Shown in pieces: positions 48,001-59,177 of a stretch of 64,000 bases of DNA (position 1 is the stretch's first letter; every line of letters begins with the position of its first letter). The stretch is from Ectocarpus siliculosus. Its lineage: Eukaryota > Sar > Phaeophyceae > Ectocarpales > Ectocarpaceae. The translations under genes and the position numbers were made by a program. The stretch lies in the NCBI GenBank assembly GCA_000310025.1, contig FN648038.1, positions 219,126 through 283,125 of the forward strand, given 5' to 3'. The notes below the pieces were generated by a model that made no database searches, was not told the origin of the DNA, and saw only the letters and a program-made list of their open reading frames with translations.

Positions 48001-51000
48001 GAACACGGCGAGATTCGGGAAGCTCATCTACTGTGTGCTACGCTGCCCGATTATATCACGCGTAGGCTCCCTTGGGTGATGCAACGTCGTTTGCCCGAGG
48101 TGACGGCGATATCGTGTTCGCATGTATAATGGTGGTCACTACTTTCGCGCCTTGGATAATGTTTCTATGGTAGCGGTTCGGTGTGACATACCAATAGTGA
48201 GAGACGTGCCCGGCCAATGAGAATCCTATGAGCATTGGAAAACCTTCTGCGCGCGTAGACCAAGCGTTTGAATGATAGGGTTAGAAACATTGGTTATGAG
48301 ATGACAGCAATTGACGTTTGCCTATTGTTCAGGCCACGTAACATGTGTAAATATTTTGTTTGCTTTGCAACCGTCTGGGTTTGGTCGTTTCAGGTAGAGG
48401 CATTCACAAGCTCCGGGTTCTCGCATCGGAAAGGTCTTCAGTATCACTGGAGAAATCAGGACCGAAAGTCCGATGACAATGCCAACAATGGCGACAACAA
48501 CCGTGGTGTGGCCGGAAAAATGACGGCCGCGGAATCCACCGTAGTCCTGGGCCCGTCATCTGCAACCCAGTCTGAGATAGCTCAGCAGACTGTGACTGCG
48601 GCACAAGAAGGGGACAACGGCACAAGTCCGAAGAAATACGCCGATTTTGACAGCTATCTTGGGAATTTCGCATCCAAGCGGAGAATAAAGGCAAGCTCAT
48701 TCTGTGGTATATTTTCGATTGCCTTGCCTCTCGTGATAAAGGTATTACGCCAGGCGGGTATATGCTGGCGGGATAGAGAGAGAGAAAGACAATCGTACGA
48801 GTATCTGTCGGGGACAGCCCCGAAGTGGTTCTCTGCTGTATCGAAGGTAGCCTCATGCAAAACACACATTGCCATGGGGAGTATTTGAACCGCGCATGCC
48901 TGCAGGAGACTGCAGGAGATTTGTAGTCGAAGTTGCTCCTTCGATAATTTTCCCGACTCATTTTTTCTTTGGCCACTATGATAGCGCATGCGGTCCTGCT
49001 CAGGTTGGTGCTAACCCTGGATTGCCACGTGTTCGGCATTTAGAGATTGTCTTGTGATTTGGTAGACCTCCTTGGTATCCTCTGAGATATGGCAGACGCG
49101 TGTTCGGTTTCGTAGCACGGCGCCGTAGCGCAGACCCTTCCCTTACCTTGGCTGGCCCCTCGTGTTGCACGATTCTTCTTCGATGCCGGTCTCTATTTTA
49201 TCCCCAACGACGCATTCCCGGTACTGCTCTCTGTTCTTCGTGTTCTAACAGGCAATAGACCCCATGCGCACCGCTCAGGTACTCTAACCTGGATTTCGTT
49301 TCGTGCTCACTGCTGCGTATGGACATCGTTGTGTGTGCCCACGGATGTATGTTAATATGCTGTGTCCTCGCCGCTACCAGATTCGACGAGAGCGACGGAG
49401 CGTCTACGAAGATGCGGGAGTCAGCGTAACCGCTTACCGGGGGGATGACATCACTGACAACATGATGGAAACGGCCTTCTTCATCTATAAGTCGACCATC
49501 GACAAGGTTTGTCGAATCCTGTTGGTCTGCCGACGGAAACAAATTAGGATCGTTGCAAAAGAAAAAACAAGGACGGGGCACGCAGACCCTAACCGTAACC
49601 CTAACGCCAACGCCAACCAGCCGATTCTACACTTTATCCAGTATGTTTGCTTACTTGGAAAACCTGCGTAGACTGCGGATCCTGTTAACTCTTCTGACAG
49701 GAGCAAGGCTGACGTCCCGCGGAAAACTGACTTGAACCCTTTCCTGCTGTAATCGTGGGAAATACGACAGGAGTATATCCAAGGAATACACCTGCTGCAA
49801 TGAAAGTCCTTTACAAGACTGCGATAATGTAGGCAACGCATGAATTCTTGCTCCGGCAGAGGAGGATAATCAAATTTCAGTTGTGTATATGGAAGCTACG
49901 GATAGATATTCGGAAGGGAGACGTATCTACGTCGGTTTGTTTTAGGTGAGATGGAGTGACCGGTGCGCAAGTAGTACCGGGCGTGCGAAAGTGCCCCGTA
50001 CATGAAATGCCCGAGCCTATCCACGCAGTTCGTTTTGACCATGTACGAATTGGTGGATTTACACATTTTCTGCAAGTAGGTCCGAACTTGCACAGCACGT
50101 TCCCCAAACCTTGGACAGGCCCATTCGAATTCTCTCGGCGGGGACTTTCCGACGAATATTTGTGTCCCGCTCAAATCATTGGAGATCGCAGTCTGTTGTT
50201 CGAATCTACACAATTTCCAGGGACAAAATCTGGTATATGTTGTGCTTGCTCTGCATCGCCAACACATTAAGATATAAAAGGGAGTGACGCTGTATGTTGA
50301 GGTTTTCTTACTCTCGCTGCTCAGCCACCATGGGCTACCCATCGTAGGCAGCCCATGGGCAGCGATTTCGGTGACAGTGTTGGCGGCGTGACTTTACCTG
50401 TTGGTCCTGTCTCGCTGTCGCAGGTTCCCTTAGTTCAAAATAATTCCTTTTTACACGCTCGAACGTGTGTGCGTACCGTCCGAACAATTGTGGCTTGCGA
50501 ACACGCCTTTCGCGACTTGGTGGTCTTGAGCAGATGATGTACGGGCGGCTGTACCTGAACATCGGCTTGTTCAAGGAGCTAGCGCAGTCCTTCAAGAGGA
50601 ACATCGTTCTTATCCTTGCTGAAAAGAACGGGAAGGTGAGGGGATGTGGCAGTTTGGTAACGATCATTTTATAACCAACGAGATGTGCCACCGCCTGGTA
50701 TCACTTCACTGCTCCTGCTGGCACAACATGCGTCCGTGACCAGAACACATGTCTTGCCAGTCGTTATTGTAATAGTTGGAGTTGTGGCAGACCTTCGTGG
50801 CCCACTCTCTTGATCGCTCTCATTACGTACACTTATTGTGTTGTCACAGGTTGTAGCTGGGACATTCAACGTCGTTAAGGCCGGTCGGTTCTACGGGCGC
50901 TACTGGGGAGCTTTCGAGACAGTCAAGAACCTGCACTTCGAGGCTTGCTGTGAGTAGGTACCTGCGGCACACTAGGGCAGGAAAGTTCTCCATAGTTATT

Positions 51001-52760
51001 TTTTAGGGTCAAGCGCAACCGGGGCTCTCTGCAGTTCCCACGACGTTCGAAAAGCCTAATCTGGCTGCGCGTCTGGAAGAAGAAAACGATTCCAGGCACT
51101 CTGTGTTTCATTTAGTGGAAACCTTTCTCGCGAGGGAGTTTTTTTGTTTTAAGTGTTTCCTGCCCACCACGCGCGTTTTTTTCTCACAAAGGCAGGTAAG
51201 TCGCTATGAGCGTTTTCCCGGCTGTGATGATACACCTAGTGGTTTCATCTCGTTCTCGTTGTTGGTGATGTACGCTCGTTCCTTAGCGAACGGTGTCCTT
51301 GCACCAGGCACCCATCCGTTTAGATGTCTGGTTAGACGGTGACAGCAGTAGCACTGCTGCAAATGGTTGCTCAACGAGGGTTTGTCCTGACCTGCCAATG
51401 GACGCGACTGCTTGCTGTTGACGCTGCTGCTCCTGCCGGTTGCTGCTGCCGGAACCGGGCTTTCTCGTACGATTTCGGTACTGCCCGCCGGTCAACAGAC
51501 TACAAGGCGATCGAGGTGAACGTTTACTTTCTGCTGCAAAGCCTCCCAGTGTTTCGCTGCGGCTAGGCAGTGCCTTGCTGCGCTTCAACTGGCCTCATTG
51601 ATGCGCTGGAAGCCAGAAAACCCTTCTCGCCCATGCCTCATCATGGCTCCTATCGTGGAGGAAGAGCTTGGCTGTGGTGGGGCCTGAGCCGGCCGGCAGC
51701 GACTGGGAGTTTGCACGAAAGATGGGCCTGTATTTCGCAGGCGCCCGCACATGCTCGGAGTATTGAATCAAGCGTGTGACGCTCCTGTCCCCCTACCGTT
51801 ATCTTTGATATTTTACATGTGTGACCAGTTCTGCATCGAGAACGGACTCGATGTTATGGAGCCGGGAGCAGGCGGTGGCGATTTCAAGTTCCTGAGAGGC
51901 TTCGACCCGGCCATCGTGAACAGCTGCCACTACTGCACACATCCAGGCCTGCGGGGAGCGGTAAGTGGAGGTTACCTGCTTACACTGGTGCATGCAACGA
52001 AACGCTCGCACACGTGCCTCAGCGTCTGGATTCATGCGGGCTGCCAGCAATACATCTAACCGTAAGGATGCACCTTTTGCTTCCTCCCACAGTTTCAACA
52101 CGAATCAGATCTAGAAACGACTCTTTCTATATATGTCCTTCTAGAGATGCCACAGCATCGCCGAACCCTCAATCTTCCCAGCTACCCTGGCCTCGAATCG
52201 CAAATTTCCCGCGTTCGTGTTATTCCTTTTACGCCTCGACGTACAGCTACAGGTTGGGTGGTGATCGCAGGGGTCTAGCCTGTTACTTTTCGAGCATGGA
52301 TGTGGTAGCTGCGCTTGTATGTCATCGGAACTCGATCAATGGGTGCACTCTGTTTGCATCCCCGCTCCCGGCCGTTGCTGATGTGTACCCTGTCTCAAAT
52401 CCAATCCCTAACCCTAGTATGTGGGCTGGACAGTACCTGCAGGTTTTGGCCCCCAATACTTGTCAACAGGATTGCTCCCTTTCGCTTCCACGCGGGGCTG
52501 TACAACACGTTGAGTGCGTGAATCAGCTGCTCTCCATGATGTACCATTCACGTTTCCATGGGGCCTTTTGCTCCTCTTTCGCTGTGTTGTTGACTCATCA
52601 GGTGGACAGCTTTTTAGACGAAGAGCGCGCCTCGATCGACGAGTATGACCAATACCTCACCGAAAGAAGTGCGCTCGCGGATAGGACGAAAATCGCAAAT
52701 GCCAGCACGAGCGCAAATGCTGAGAAAGCCGGAGCCCGAAATCGGGGTGATTGCGATTAA
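42071..52760 (+). CDS. FemAB-like (DUF482/PF04339) protein, probably plastid-targeted (11 exons)
   Basis: Members of this GNAT-fold family resemble FemAB peptidyl transferases; their substrate is unknown. Exons: 42071-42349, 44751-44862, 46104-46216, 46851-47011, 47124-47166, 48394-48690, 49381-49506, 50534-50635, 50850-50949, 51829-51960 and 52602-52760, giving about 540 residues. Residues 1-22 are a signal peptide followed by ASCFVAG, close to the ASAF-type cleavage motif of stramenopile plastid preproteins, then an Arg/Ser-rich transit stretch. Family blocks in order: IPKESWDGL and [22 protein letters not shown] across the 2/3 junction; [35 protein letters not shown] and [40 protein letters not shown] followed by [27 protein letters not shown] and [26 protein letters not shown] and LRGFDP. 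Exon 6 contains an Asn/Asp/Thr-rich insert and ends at a GC donor. The borders of exon 5 and the 9/10 junction are less certain. The gene converges on mTERF. Confidence 0.9.
42618..42707. repeat. 45-bp perfect-period tandem duplication
   Basis: Two 45-bp units (42618-42662 and 42663-42707) differ at two positions and start ATTCCGTACTAAAGATAGAG. They lie in intron 1 of the DUF482 gene. High identity indicates a recent duplication. Confidence 0.9.
43338..43473. mobile_element. MITE-like element with 11-bp terminal inverted repeats
   Basis: CTCCAGTATCC at 43338-43348 is the reverse complement of GGATACTGGAG at 43463-43473. Inside the left end is a perfect 13-bp stem (43343-43355 with 43363-43375) around a 7-nt loop. 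A 35-bp segment starting CACCCTGGCGACGGCTATG at 43392 recurs just outside at 43485. It lies in intron 1 of the DUF482 gene, is non-coding and GC-rich. Confidence 0.55.
43777..44222. repeat. diverged tandem duplication, period about 240 bp
   Basis: Both halves contain, in the same order, TTGTTTTTCCC-TGT, GACACACGTCGCAAA (or ACAACACGTCGCAAA), ATTGGC-GCATC-AGCATAGA, CGCGC and a CCTTTT-GCGGACGG block. Divergence is around a quarter of positions. The repeat is intronic. Confidence 0.55.
46776..46828. other. assembly gap followed by a 27-nt C run
   Basis: Twenty-six N (46776-46801) directly precede 27 consecutive C. The gap lies in intron 3 of the DUF482 gene, 22 bp upstream of the exon 4 acceptor. 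The homopolymer evidently stopped sequencing, and both its length and the gap size are unreliable. Confidence 0.9.
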
Positions 52761-53890
52761 CTCTGTTTCTGCTGTCTGAGATGCTGACGTAAAGTTGTGT
52801 CGTCGGCCAATTTTGAATTCTTTGTTCACAGGACACGCAAGGTGTGTGGTGCTCTATTTTGTAGGTGTGCTTCGTCTGACAGACAAGTTTTTCTGTACTT
52901 GCACCCGTTCACACTCTTCGTCAAAAGGTTCAGATATGGAAATATTGTTGGGACGTGCTTCCGTTTACCGAGAAATTCGTTGGAAATTGTACAGAAGTGC
53001 TTACGAGCCAGATATGTTGAAAAGACAAGGAATCGAAGGTACCATTTACGATGGACCGCCGTCGAACAAGCTAGAATGCCAGCGATTTTTCGGCGTGTAG
53101 ACATTTGCACCCCTGCACACCATTCTCGGTACTCGTCTTGAGTTTGCGTGGGGCGCTGGACTGAACGGTGGCAATCCCTTGTTTCTGGGGAAAAGGGATG
53201 CTTGTCAATATACGTCTCGTTTCGCGACGGACACGCCTTCCGCTCGTGTCCCTCACACCGTCGATTGCACTGACGTCAGCAGGAGGTCTTGCAACATGCG
53301 ACGGGGCCGCTGTAGAGCCGGACGCGGGCATAACACCATTGCTGGAAGTACCGATAGTCCAAACTGCGACTTTCTGCACCACAGCAGTGTCAGGTTCATG
53401 TCGAAAGAGGTTACAAAAGGCTCCCTACTTAGCCACATGTTTAGGAGTCAACTAGGCATACACTAAAAAAAATGTACCGACTCTCCACATGGGACAACCC
53501 AACAAATGGCGATCAATATGCTCTTCAGAGGATATCCGGCACTGCCTGTGGAACGATGGTGTAGTTGTTGTCGACTTTCAAACTACAAACCGTTCAGATG
53601 TCTGCTCAGCACCCGAGAACATGCGTACGGCTCCAACTGACGCGGATGTCTTGAACACTCTTTGATAGGTTTCAAGACACACCCAGCTGCCAGGGAATGC
53701 CCGCCCTTCCTCGTGGGGACACTTGGCCACGAAATTTCAACTATTGGTACTCTTGAGCAAAACAAAGATGTAGGTGGTTGAACGCTTCCTGAAACATGTG
53801 AAAGGGGGTTTCGGCAACAAATGCACAGAGCACAAATCAAGGCATTTGCGTGCAAAATAAGGTCTACATGTCATTTTCCTGGGCACGAGA
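52761..53890. other. intergenic region between convergent genes
   Basis: This lies between the ends of the DUF482 gene (plus) and the mTERF gene (minus), so it should contain both 3' untranslated regions. ORFs at 52795-53141 and 53168-53466 have mildly protein-like composition but overlap antisense frames and show no domain. Confidence 0.4.
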
Positions 53891-55372
53891 TCAACTCCCG
53901 AAGCCTTCTAAAAATCCTTGGAACTTGGAATCGGGCCAACGGATAATGGGGTTCAGGTGTTTTGAAAAAATCGGCTGGATCCCTCTTCTTCGCATGGCCG
54001 CCACGCGGGGTCGCAGCCGCCCGTCCAAGCTGTACGCCAGAATCTTTGGGTTCCGCTGCACAGAACCTCTTAGCTCCTCCATGGAGGCGCCCATTTCCGC
54101 CCGAAAAAATGAAACCGTCGGTTCCAGGTTCTCCTCGATGCTGTACTGCAGGAGCACCGGGGCTCGCTTTACTAAGACTACCGCTTCTCCTGAGTCTAAA
54201 CCAAGCGACTTCTGCAGCCACGGGACCTTGAGCTTAAGGTTCCCGGCGAGGCTCGACCCCGCCATCCTTGGGAAGGCAACAAACATCTCCCGAGCCGCCT
54301 GATCGTCGAGATGTAGGTTCTTCTTCAACCAGGTCAGCTTTGGTTTCAAGTTGTCGTCGACGCTCTTGTAGAGGATGGTCGGCTCCCTGCGGATGATCTC
54401 GCAGACGTCCTGGGGATTCAAGCCAAGGCTATCCCTCAGCCAAGCCAGCTTGGGCTCTATCCCGGTGCGGGTGTTCAAGGAGAGGATCTTCGGAGCGGCA
54501 GCCACCATCGCGAGGACGATTCCCTCGTCCTTGATGTCTAGCCGCTTAAGCAGCCACCTCAGAGTGGGCTCGAGGTTGTTGTTCACGCTGAGCCAGAAAA
54601 GGGTCGGATTCTCGCGCGCGATCTTGGCCGCCTCTTCACACGAAACCCCCAAACGTTCCTTCAGCCACCGCAGCATAGGATCCAAAGACCTCTCAACGCT
54701 CAGATTCAAGATCTGCGGTGCATGTAAGAGCAGTTTGACCACACCACCGTCGTCAGCTGCGTCAAAGTTGAGATTTGTGCGTAGCCACTCCACCTTGGGC
54801 TCCACGGTATTCTCGACGCTTTTCGTTCCCGCTTCTGGGTGCCTCAGAAGCAACCGCGCAACCTCGGATTGGTTCATCCCCAAACAATCCTGGAGCCATC
54901 GCGAAACCTTACCCGCAGCCACCGCTGACCAACCAAGAACGACGGGCCTTCGAAGCACGAGAGATTTTACATCTTCCGGAGCCGCGTGGAGTTCGTGGAG
55001 CAGGAATCTGGGGAAGCAGGAAGAAGGGGGCGGCGACGACTTTGTAAAGCTTACGTTAGTACCTGGCCTGTCGCCCCCATCGCTGACGGAAATGAGGTTA
55101 TCGAAACCTGTCTTGGTGGTTTGTCCCGAGCTCCTTATGATCTCGGCCTGTGTGTCCGATATTCCAAGAATCGCCTGCAGTGATGCCGATGGAGATGGTG
55201 GCGGTGGTGACGACTGCGCTGTGACGTCGTGGCGGACACCGGAAGCGTATCCCTTCCTTTGCCCATCAGTGGCGACAGAGGACATGTGGTGCTCGCCGGA
55301 GTGTCTGGCACAACAGCACCACGATAGCATGTACGTATTAGAATGACATTCTGTGACAGCAATACTTGCCAT
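53891..55372 (-). CDS. mTERF-domain protein (single exon)
   Basis: mTERF proteins bind organellar nucleic acid through a superhelix of about 35-residue triple-helix repeats and control transcription, splicing or translation in mitochondria or plastids. The 493-residue frame has a Ser/Pro-rich N-terminal third. From about residue 120 it has at least eight repeats of the form GLxxxEAxxLLxRxPxLLxxSVExNLEPxLxWL, seen for example as NPTLFWLSVNNNLEPTLRWL, EPTILYKSVDDNLKPKLTWL and PVLLQYSIEENLEPTVSFF. It ends with the usual NP-I-RWPDSKFQGFLEGF block. The ATG at 55372 is the first in the frame; an upstream targeting exon cannot be excluded. No intron interrupts the gene, unlike its neighbours. The 323-codon plus-strand frame across it is antisense. 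Confidence 0.93.
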   Translation of the reverse strand: MASIAVTECHSNTYMLSWCCCARHSGEHHMSSVATDGQRKGYASGVRHDVTAQSSPPPPSPSASLQAILGISDTQAEIIRSSGQTTKTGFDNLISVSDGGDRPGTNVSFTKSSPPPSSCFPRFLLHELHAAPEDVKSLVLRRPVVLGWSAVAAGKVSRWLQDCLGMNQSEVARLLLRHPEAGTKSVENTVEPKVEWLRTNLNFDAADDGGVVKLLLHAPQILNLSVERSLDPMLRWLKERLGVSCEEAAKIARENPTLFWLSVNNNLEPTLRWLLKRLDIKDEGIVLAMVAAAPKILSLNTRTGIEPKLAWLRDSLGLNPQDVCEIIRREPTILYKSVDDNLKPKLTWLKKNLHLDDQAAREMFVAFPRMAGSSLAGNLKLKVPWLQKSLGLDSGEAVVLVKRAPVLLQYSIEENLEPTVSFFRAEMGASMEELRGSVQRNPKILAYSLDGRLRPRVAAMRRRGIQPIFSKHLNPIIRWPDSKFQGFLEGFGS

Positions 55373-56924
55373 GGATAGGACCAGAAGAAGCGGCCGTCCT
55401 AAAGTCGCAGTGGCAATGGTATGCGTCGACTGGGAAACAGACGATGTCGTTGGAATGGAAGGGAATCAAGGAGCGAAAACACAGGGGCAAGTCGCACTGC
55501 GCACATATTAGGGCTTTGAGGAAAGAAGTGGTAGGGGAATAAGGAGTTGAACGTGTTTGATCGCCCGTTCCTGGCAAAAACTGGAAGATGGTAGCTGCTA
55601 GCTTTAACTAGGATGCTGTGCTACAGTACACTGCTGTGGGGCACACGCCCGGGCTTGCAGTACATACGGCCTGCATAGCATCGATGGAGAAAGTGCAAGT
55701 ACGGTGGTATAGCAGATTGTGGCATTGTCCTCGTGCTTTGAAAAAACAAGTGAAAACACTGCACGAGCTTATTGCCACCGCGCCACACCCTCGTACTCTT
55801 TTTTGAAAATATACACCTACCCGTTCGAGATTCGAGATATAGACTATATGCCGTCGAGAGGGTTGTGAAGTATTTTCAGTGAGTGGAGGGAAACCGGCTG
55901 GAACCTGGGCTTATTCTGAGTCTGTTCAAGCCTATACACTGCACCATTCCAGTGATACCAGCTGGTGCTAGGAACAAAAGCATCAGCAAAGGTAGATACA
56001 TTTTCATCCCCTGTAGTTCTCTACTGGGTCAAGGACGAAAATATCGGGGAGAAGCCCTCCGTCATGTCGCGTGTAATAAAATGTGGCCTTCACAGGGAAC
56101 GCGAGGCAGTGTCGATCGACAGCTTGTTGGTTTTTGAACTATAGGTCAATCTACATTTTGAATTTCAAACATGCTGTTCCTCGCGCGTCTCGTTGAATCC
56201 CCTAAATATATTGTGTTACTTTCGTTACAGTACAGCAGTCCTGCAAGGTGCAGCGCTGCTGTGCATACCTACACCTGCACCGAAGTCTTCAGCATGCATG
56301 CCTTGCACCCGTACGGCCGAATTCAAGATACAACTGCGCAATCCTTGTGGTCTAAAACCTCACAACGGCTCAGCGTGGACAGTTCAAGACCTCACCCACG
56401 AGTGCCTCGGCCTGGAGCGGGACAGGGGCAGTGATGATGATGCCATACCGTGTACCCTGCAGCCGCCATTGTCGGACTTCTGTCACAACAACTCGCCCGG
56501 CGCTTCCTCACTTCCGATGGGACGTCGGCTCTACCCGACGGCTTTGGGAGAAGTTCGGCGCGAGGAATCGTTCGGCAAAGGTGTTGTGCTGCTTCCACCC
56601 GAGAAGATGATGATGATGGTGGTGGTCCTCCTCCTCCTCCTCCTCTTGATTGGAAGGTTCGAAAAAACAGCGCCTGCTCTCGTGCCAGCATCCGGACGGC
56701 TGGCGGCATGCCGCGACGGGCTCGCCAACCTATCCTAGAGGTGGAGGCATGCATGAATTCACGACAAGCGACCGAGAGACCGATGGGTGCAGGTGGGTGT
56801 GGGTATGTTCGTTGCTACACGCGGGGATAGATAGAGACAACCCCCGGAATACGGTGAGACGCGTTTCCATAAAATTGTTTTGAGCAGTCCCGCTGTATGA
56901 CGAACAAAAAATAAAAAGAGAGTG
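55373..56924. other. intergenic, nothing recognised
   Basis: The mTERF promoter should lie at the left edge. A GAT/GGT/CTC triplet microsatellite at about 56607-56645 creates artefactual low-complexity frames. No gene was supported. Confidence 0.4.
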
Positions 56925-56997
56925 TGCCTCCAACCGGGATCGAACCAGTGACCTTGGCAACTTCAGTGCCACGCTCTCCCAGCTGAGCTATAGAGGC
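56925..56997 (-). tRNA. tRNA-Phe (anticodon GAA)
   Basis: The reverse strand folds into a complete 73-nt cloverleaf: acceptor GCCTCTA/TGGAGGC, D arm GCTC...GAGC, anticodon stem TGGCA/TGCCA with loop CTGAAGT (GAA), and T arm ACTGG-TTCGATC-CCGGT. Internal A and B boxes (TAGCTCAGCTGG, GGTTCGATCCC) are present. There is no intron and no encoded CCA. An A run on the plus strand immediately downstream supplies a T-rich polymerase III terminator. Confidence 0.97.
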
Positions 56998-57605
56998 TGC
57001 ATGTCCTTATCATTCGTGCCCTGTGATGTGTATCTGAATGTAGACTGCTGTGGACCATCCATGATTGTATACACCACACCATTATATCCTCTCTCGGCCG
57101 CACAACTACAGAGTAGTAGCTGTGTGAGTGCGCACACGTACGTTCGCTGCCTCGGCCTGTCCGCTCCCGACGTCCAGCAGTGGTGCACATAGCAGAGCGA
57201 CCGAGTTATCTCTGTCTACCCACACAAGAACGGTCAGCGCTCGGATCATGGTGGTGACATGTCTGATAGAATATGAGAGGCACGAACCCACAGGTAGAGG
57301 TTGGACACCAGGTTGGACGAAAGTCTCGCTTGACTGTGACTGAGTGGCCGTTGGGTGAGAGCAGCAGGGACGGTCATGATGTCCCGTTTCTGGCTGCGCT
57401 TCGGTGGTTATTCTCTGAGCGCAACTCAACTACAACTACAAGTTACGTTATCTCTTTTAGTCCAAGGCCCAAGACCTGTACTCATCAACGTGGGATCGCC
57501 TCCGTTGTTCAAAAAAGGAGTGGTTGGTCATCAATGGGAGCTCGAATGAGACGGAATCACTTTCATTATATTCAAATACAAAGGAATTCGAATATAGTCA
57601 TGGAA

Positions 57606-57678
57606 GCCTCTATAGCTCAGCTGGGAGAGCGTGGCACTGAAGTTGCCAAGGTCACTGGTTCGATCCCGGTTGGAGGCA
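57606..57678 (+). tRNA. tRNA-Phe (anticodon GAA)
   Basis: Identical in all 73 positions to the minus-strand copy 608 bp away, with the same cloverleaf and internal promoter boxes. The next three bases happen to be CCA. A T5 run at about 57686 and a longer T tract at about 57699 are the likely terminators. The two copies point away from each other, with no obvious extended homology in the flanks. Confidence 0.97.
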
Positions 57679-57689
57679 CCACTTAATTT

Positions 57690-59177
57690 TTCTTCATAGT
57701 TTTTTTTCGCTCTTCTTGTTAATTTTTCAAACATCTTGCTTTGTTCCCGACTCCCGTAGACGAGCACCACGGACGGCATGACAAGCTTTTCATGTCTCAC
57801 CCACCGCTTTATGTTGGCTTGGGTTATATGTGATGGAGGCATCAGCAGATTTTGTTTGCTTTCGATGTTGTGCCGGCGCGCCTGCTTCTTCTGTTGAACG
57901 TCGCTGAATGACTGTCCGTCATGGTTCGAACAGCGAACATCCTGCACAACAAACAAGTGTGTCGAAATGGTTTTTTTGGGGTCGTCCGTTTTTCCCGAAT
58001 TTCTCTTTGTGTTGGACACATCTTTTCTGGGCACCAGTCGATACCGAATATCTCCAAAAATATCAGATAAACACACTGGTAGGATTTTTCCGAGCTCACA
58101 AGACTCACAACCGTTTCAATTATAGAAGGAACAGGATTCATTCTCCTGGGGCTAAATGAGACCTAGAAGTGGCGCGTCGCCCTCTTCTCGGAATCACATG
58201 GGTTTTAGGTTGCAGATACATAGCAAGAGCGACCGATTTCGTTTTCGCATGTGCGCAAAACACGGGGGGGGGCGCAACAACGGCGTAGAAAATCCTCAAG
58301 TGGAACGCCGCGTCTCGAGACCGGCAGTTTGGAAGGAAAGCGTCTCACGTATAGTTTTCGGGACGACATATCCACTGTCAGCTCTACAAGTACGGCCTTG
58401 CGCTCCGGGGTCGCAGAATATTTTCTCTGTGGTGTATGCCTCCGTTTTCAATGCGAAGAGTGTTCGGATGTCGTACTAATAAAAATAAAATTAGTTTATG
58501 TTTTCATCGATAGCAAGTAGAGGACAGACGGCCACTTTGAGAAACCGCGGGCGCTCGGCATTCACCAACAATTTGTCTGCAAACACTAGATTGCTCTCCT
58601 GGCTCTGCTGCGTCCCAAGGGTGCCATTCGTGTGGCGTGAACACGTCACAATGCCCCCTAAACGGTACGCATCCACATCGCTCTCGCCGTGCGCGCGATT
58701 AAATTAGGCAAGGTCTGATCGAACAGGTACATCATATTTCCACCACAACATGAACCAACCCGTTTTTCTAGAACCAAACCCCCACCGCGCCTGCTAGCCG
58801 AAAAGGATCACCGATCACGTCGTTCACGTTAGGCATAACGGCGGACATCACACCTATTGGGCTACCACAATATCGCAGGGGATTCGCCGAACACCCCACA
58901 ACAACGAAAACACACAAGAGACAACCAGCCGGACACCGCGATCCCAGCCGACAACGACGACAGCACCCGCCACGAAGCTTTACTTAGGCAGTTCGAACCC
59001 TGTTCTTTGCTGTCACATCGCTGAGAATATACAAACAGCAGCGCAAGTATGCTCGCGCGCCAGGTTCGCCGTCGGCGCTTCCTGTGGAAACCACCCCCCA
59101 GAGACACGGCTGATGAAACCTTCGCTTGATGCAACCTACGCTCACACCAACGCCGTCAAATGGTTTGTTCTAGGCCT
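57690..59177. other. intergenic, nothing recognised
   Basis: Short overlapping ORFs only. The 3' untranslated region of OST1 should lie at the right edge. Confidence 0.35.

Noticed and set aside
48268-48393. Separate plastid protein starting [12 protein letters not shown] with a VEAF motif
   Set aside because: The sequence from 48394 onward matches the middle of the DUF482 family and joins in phase to flanking exons, so the leader-like part is intron.
54375-55346. 323-codon plus-strand ORF
   Set aside because: Antisense to the mTERF gene. Its regular pattern mirrors the mTERF repeats read backwards.
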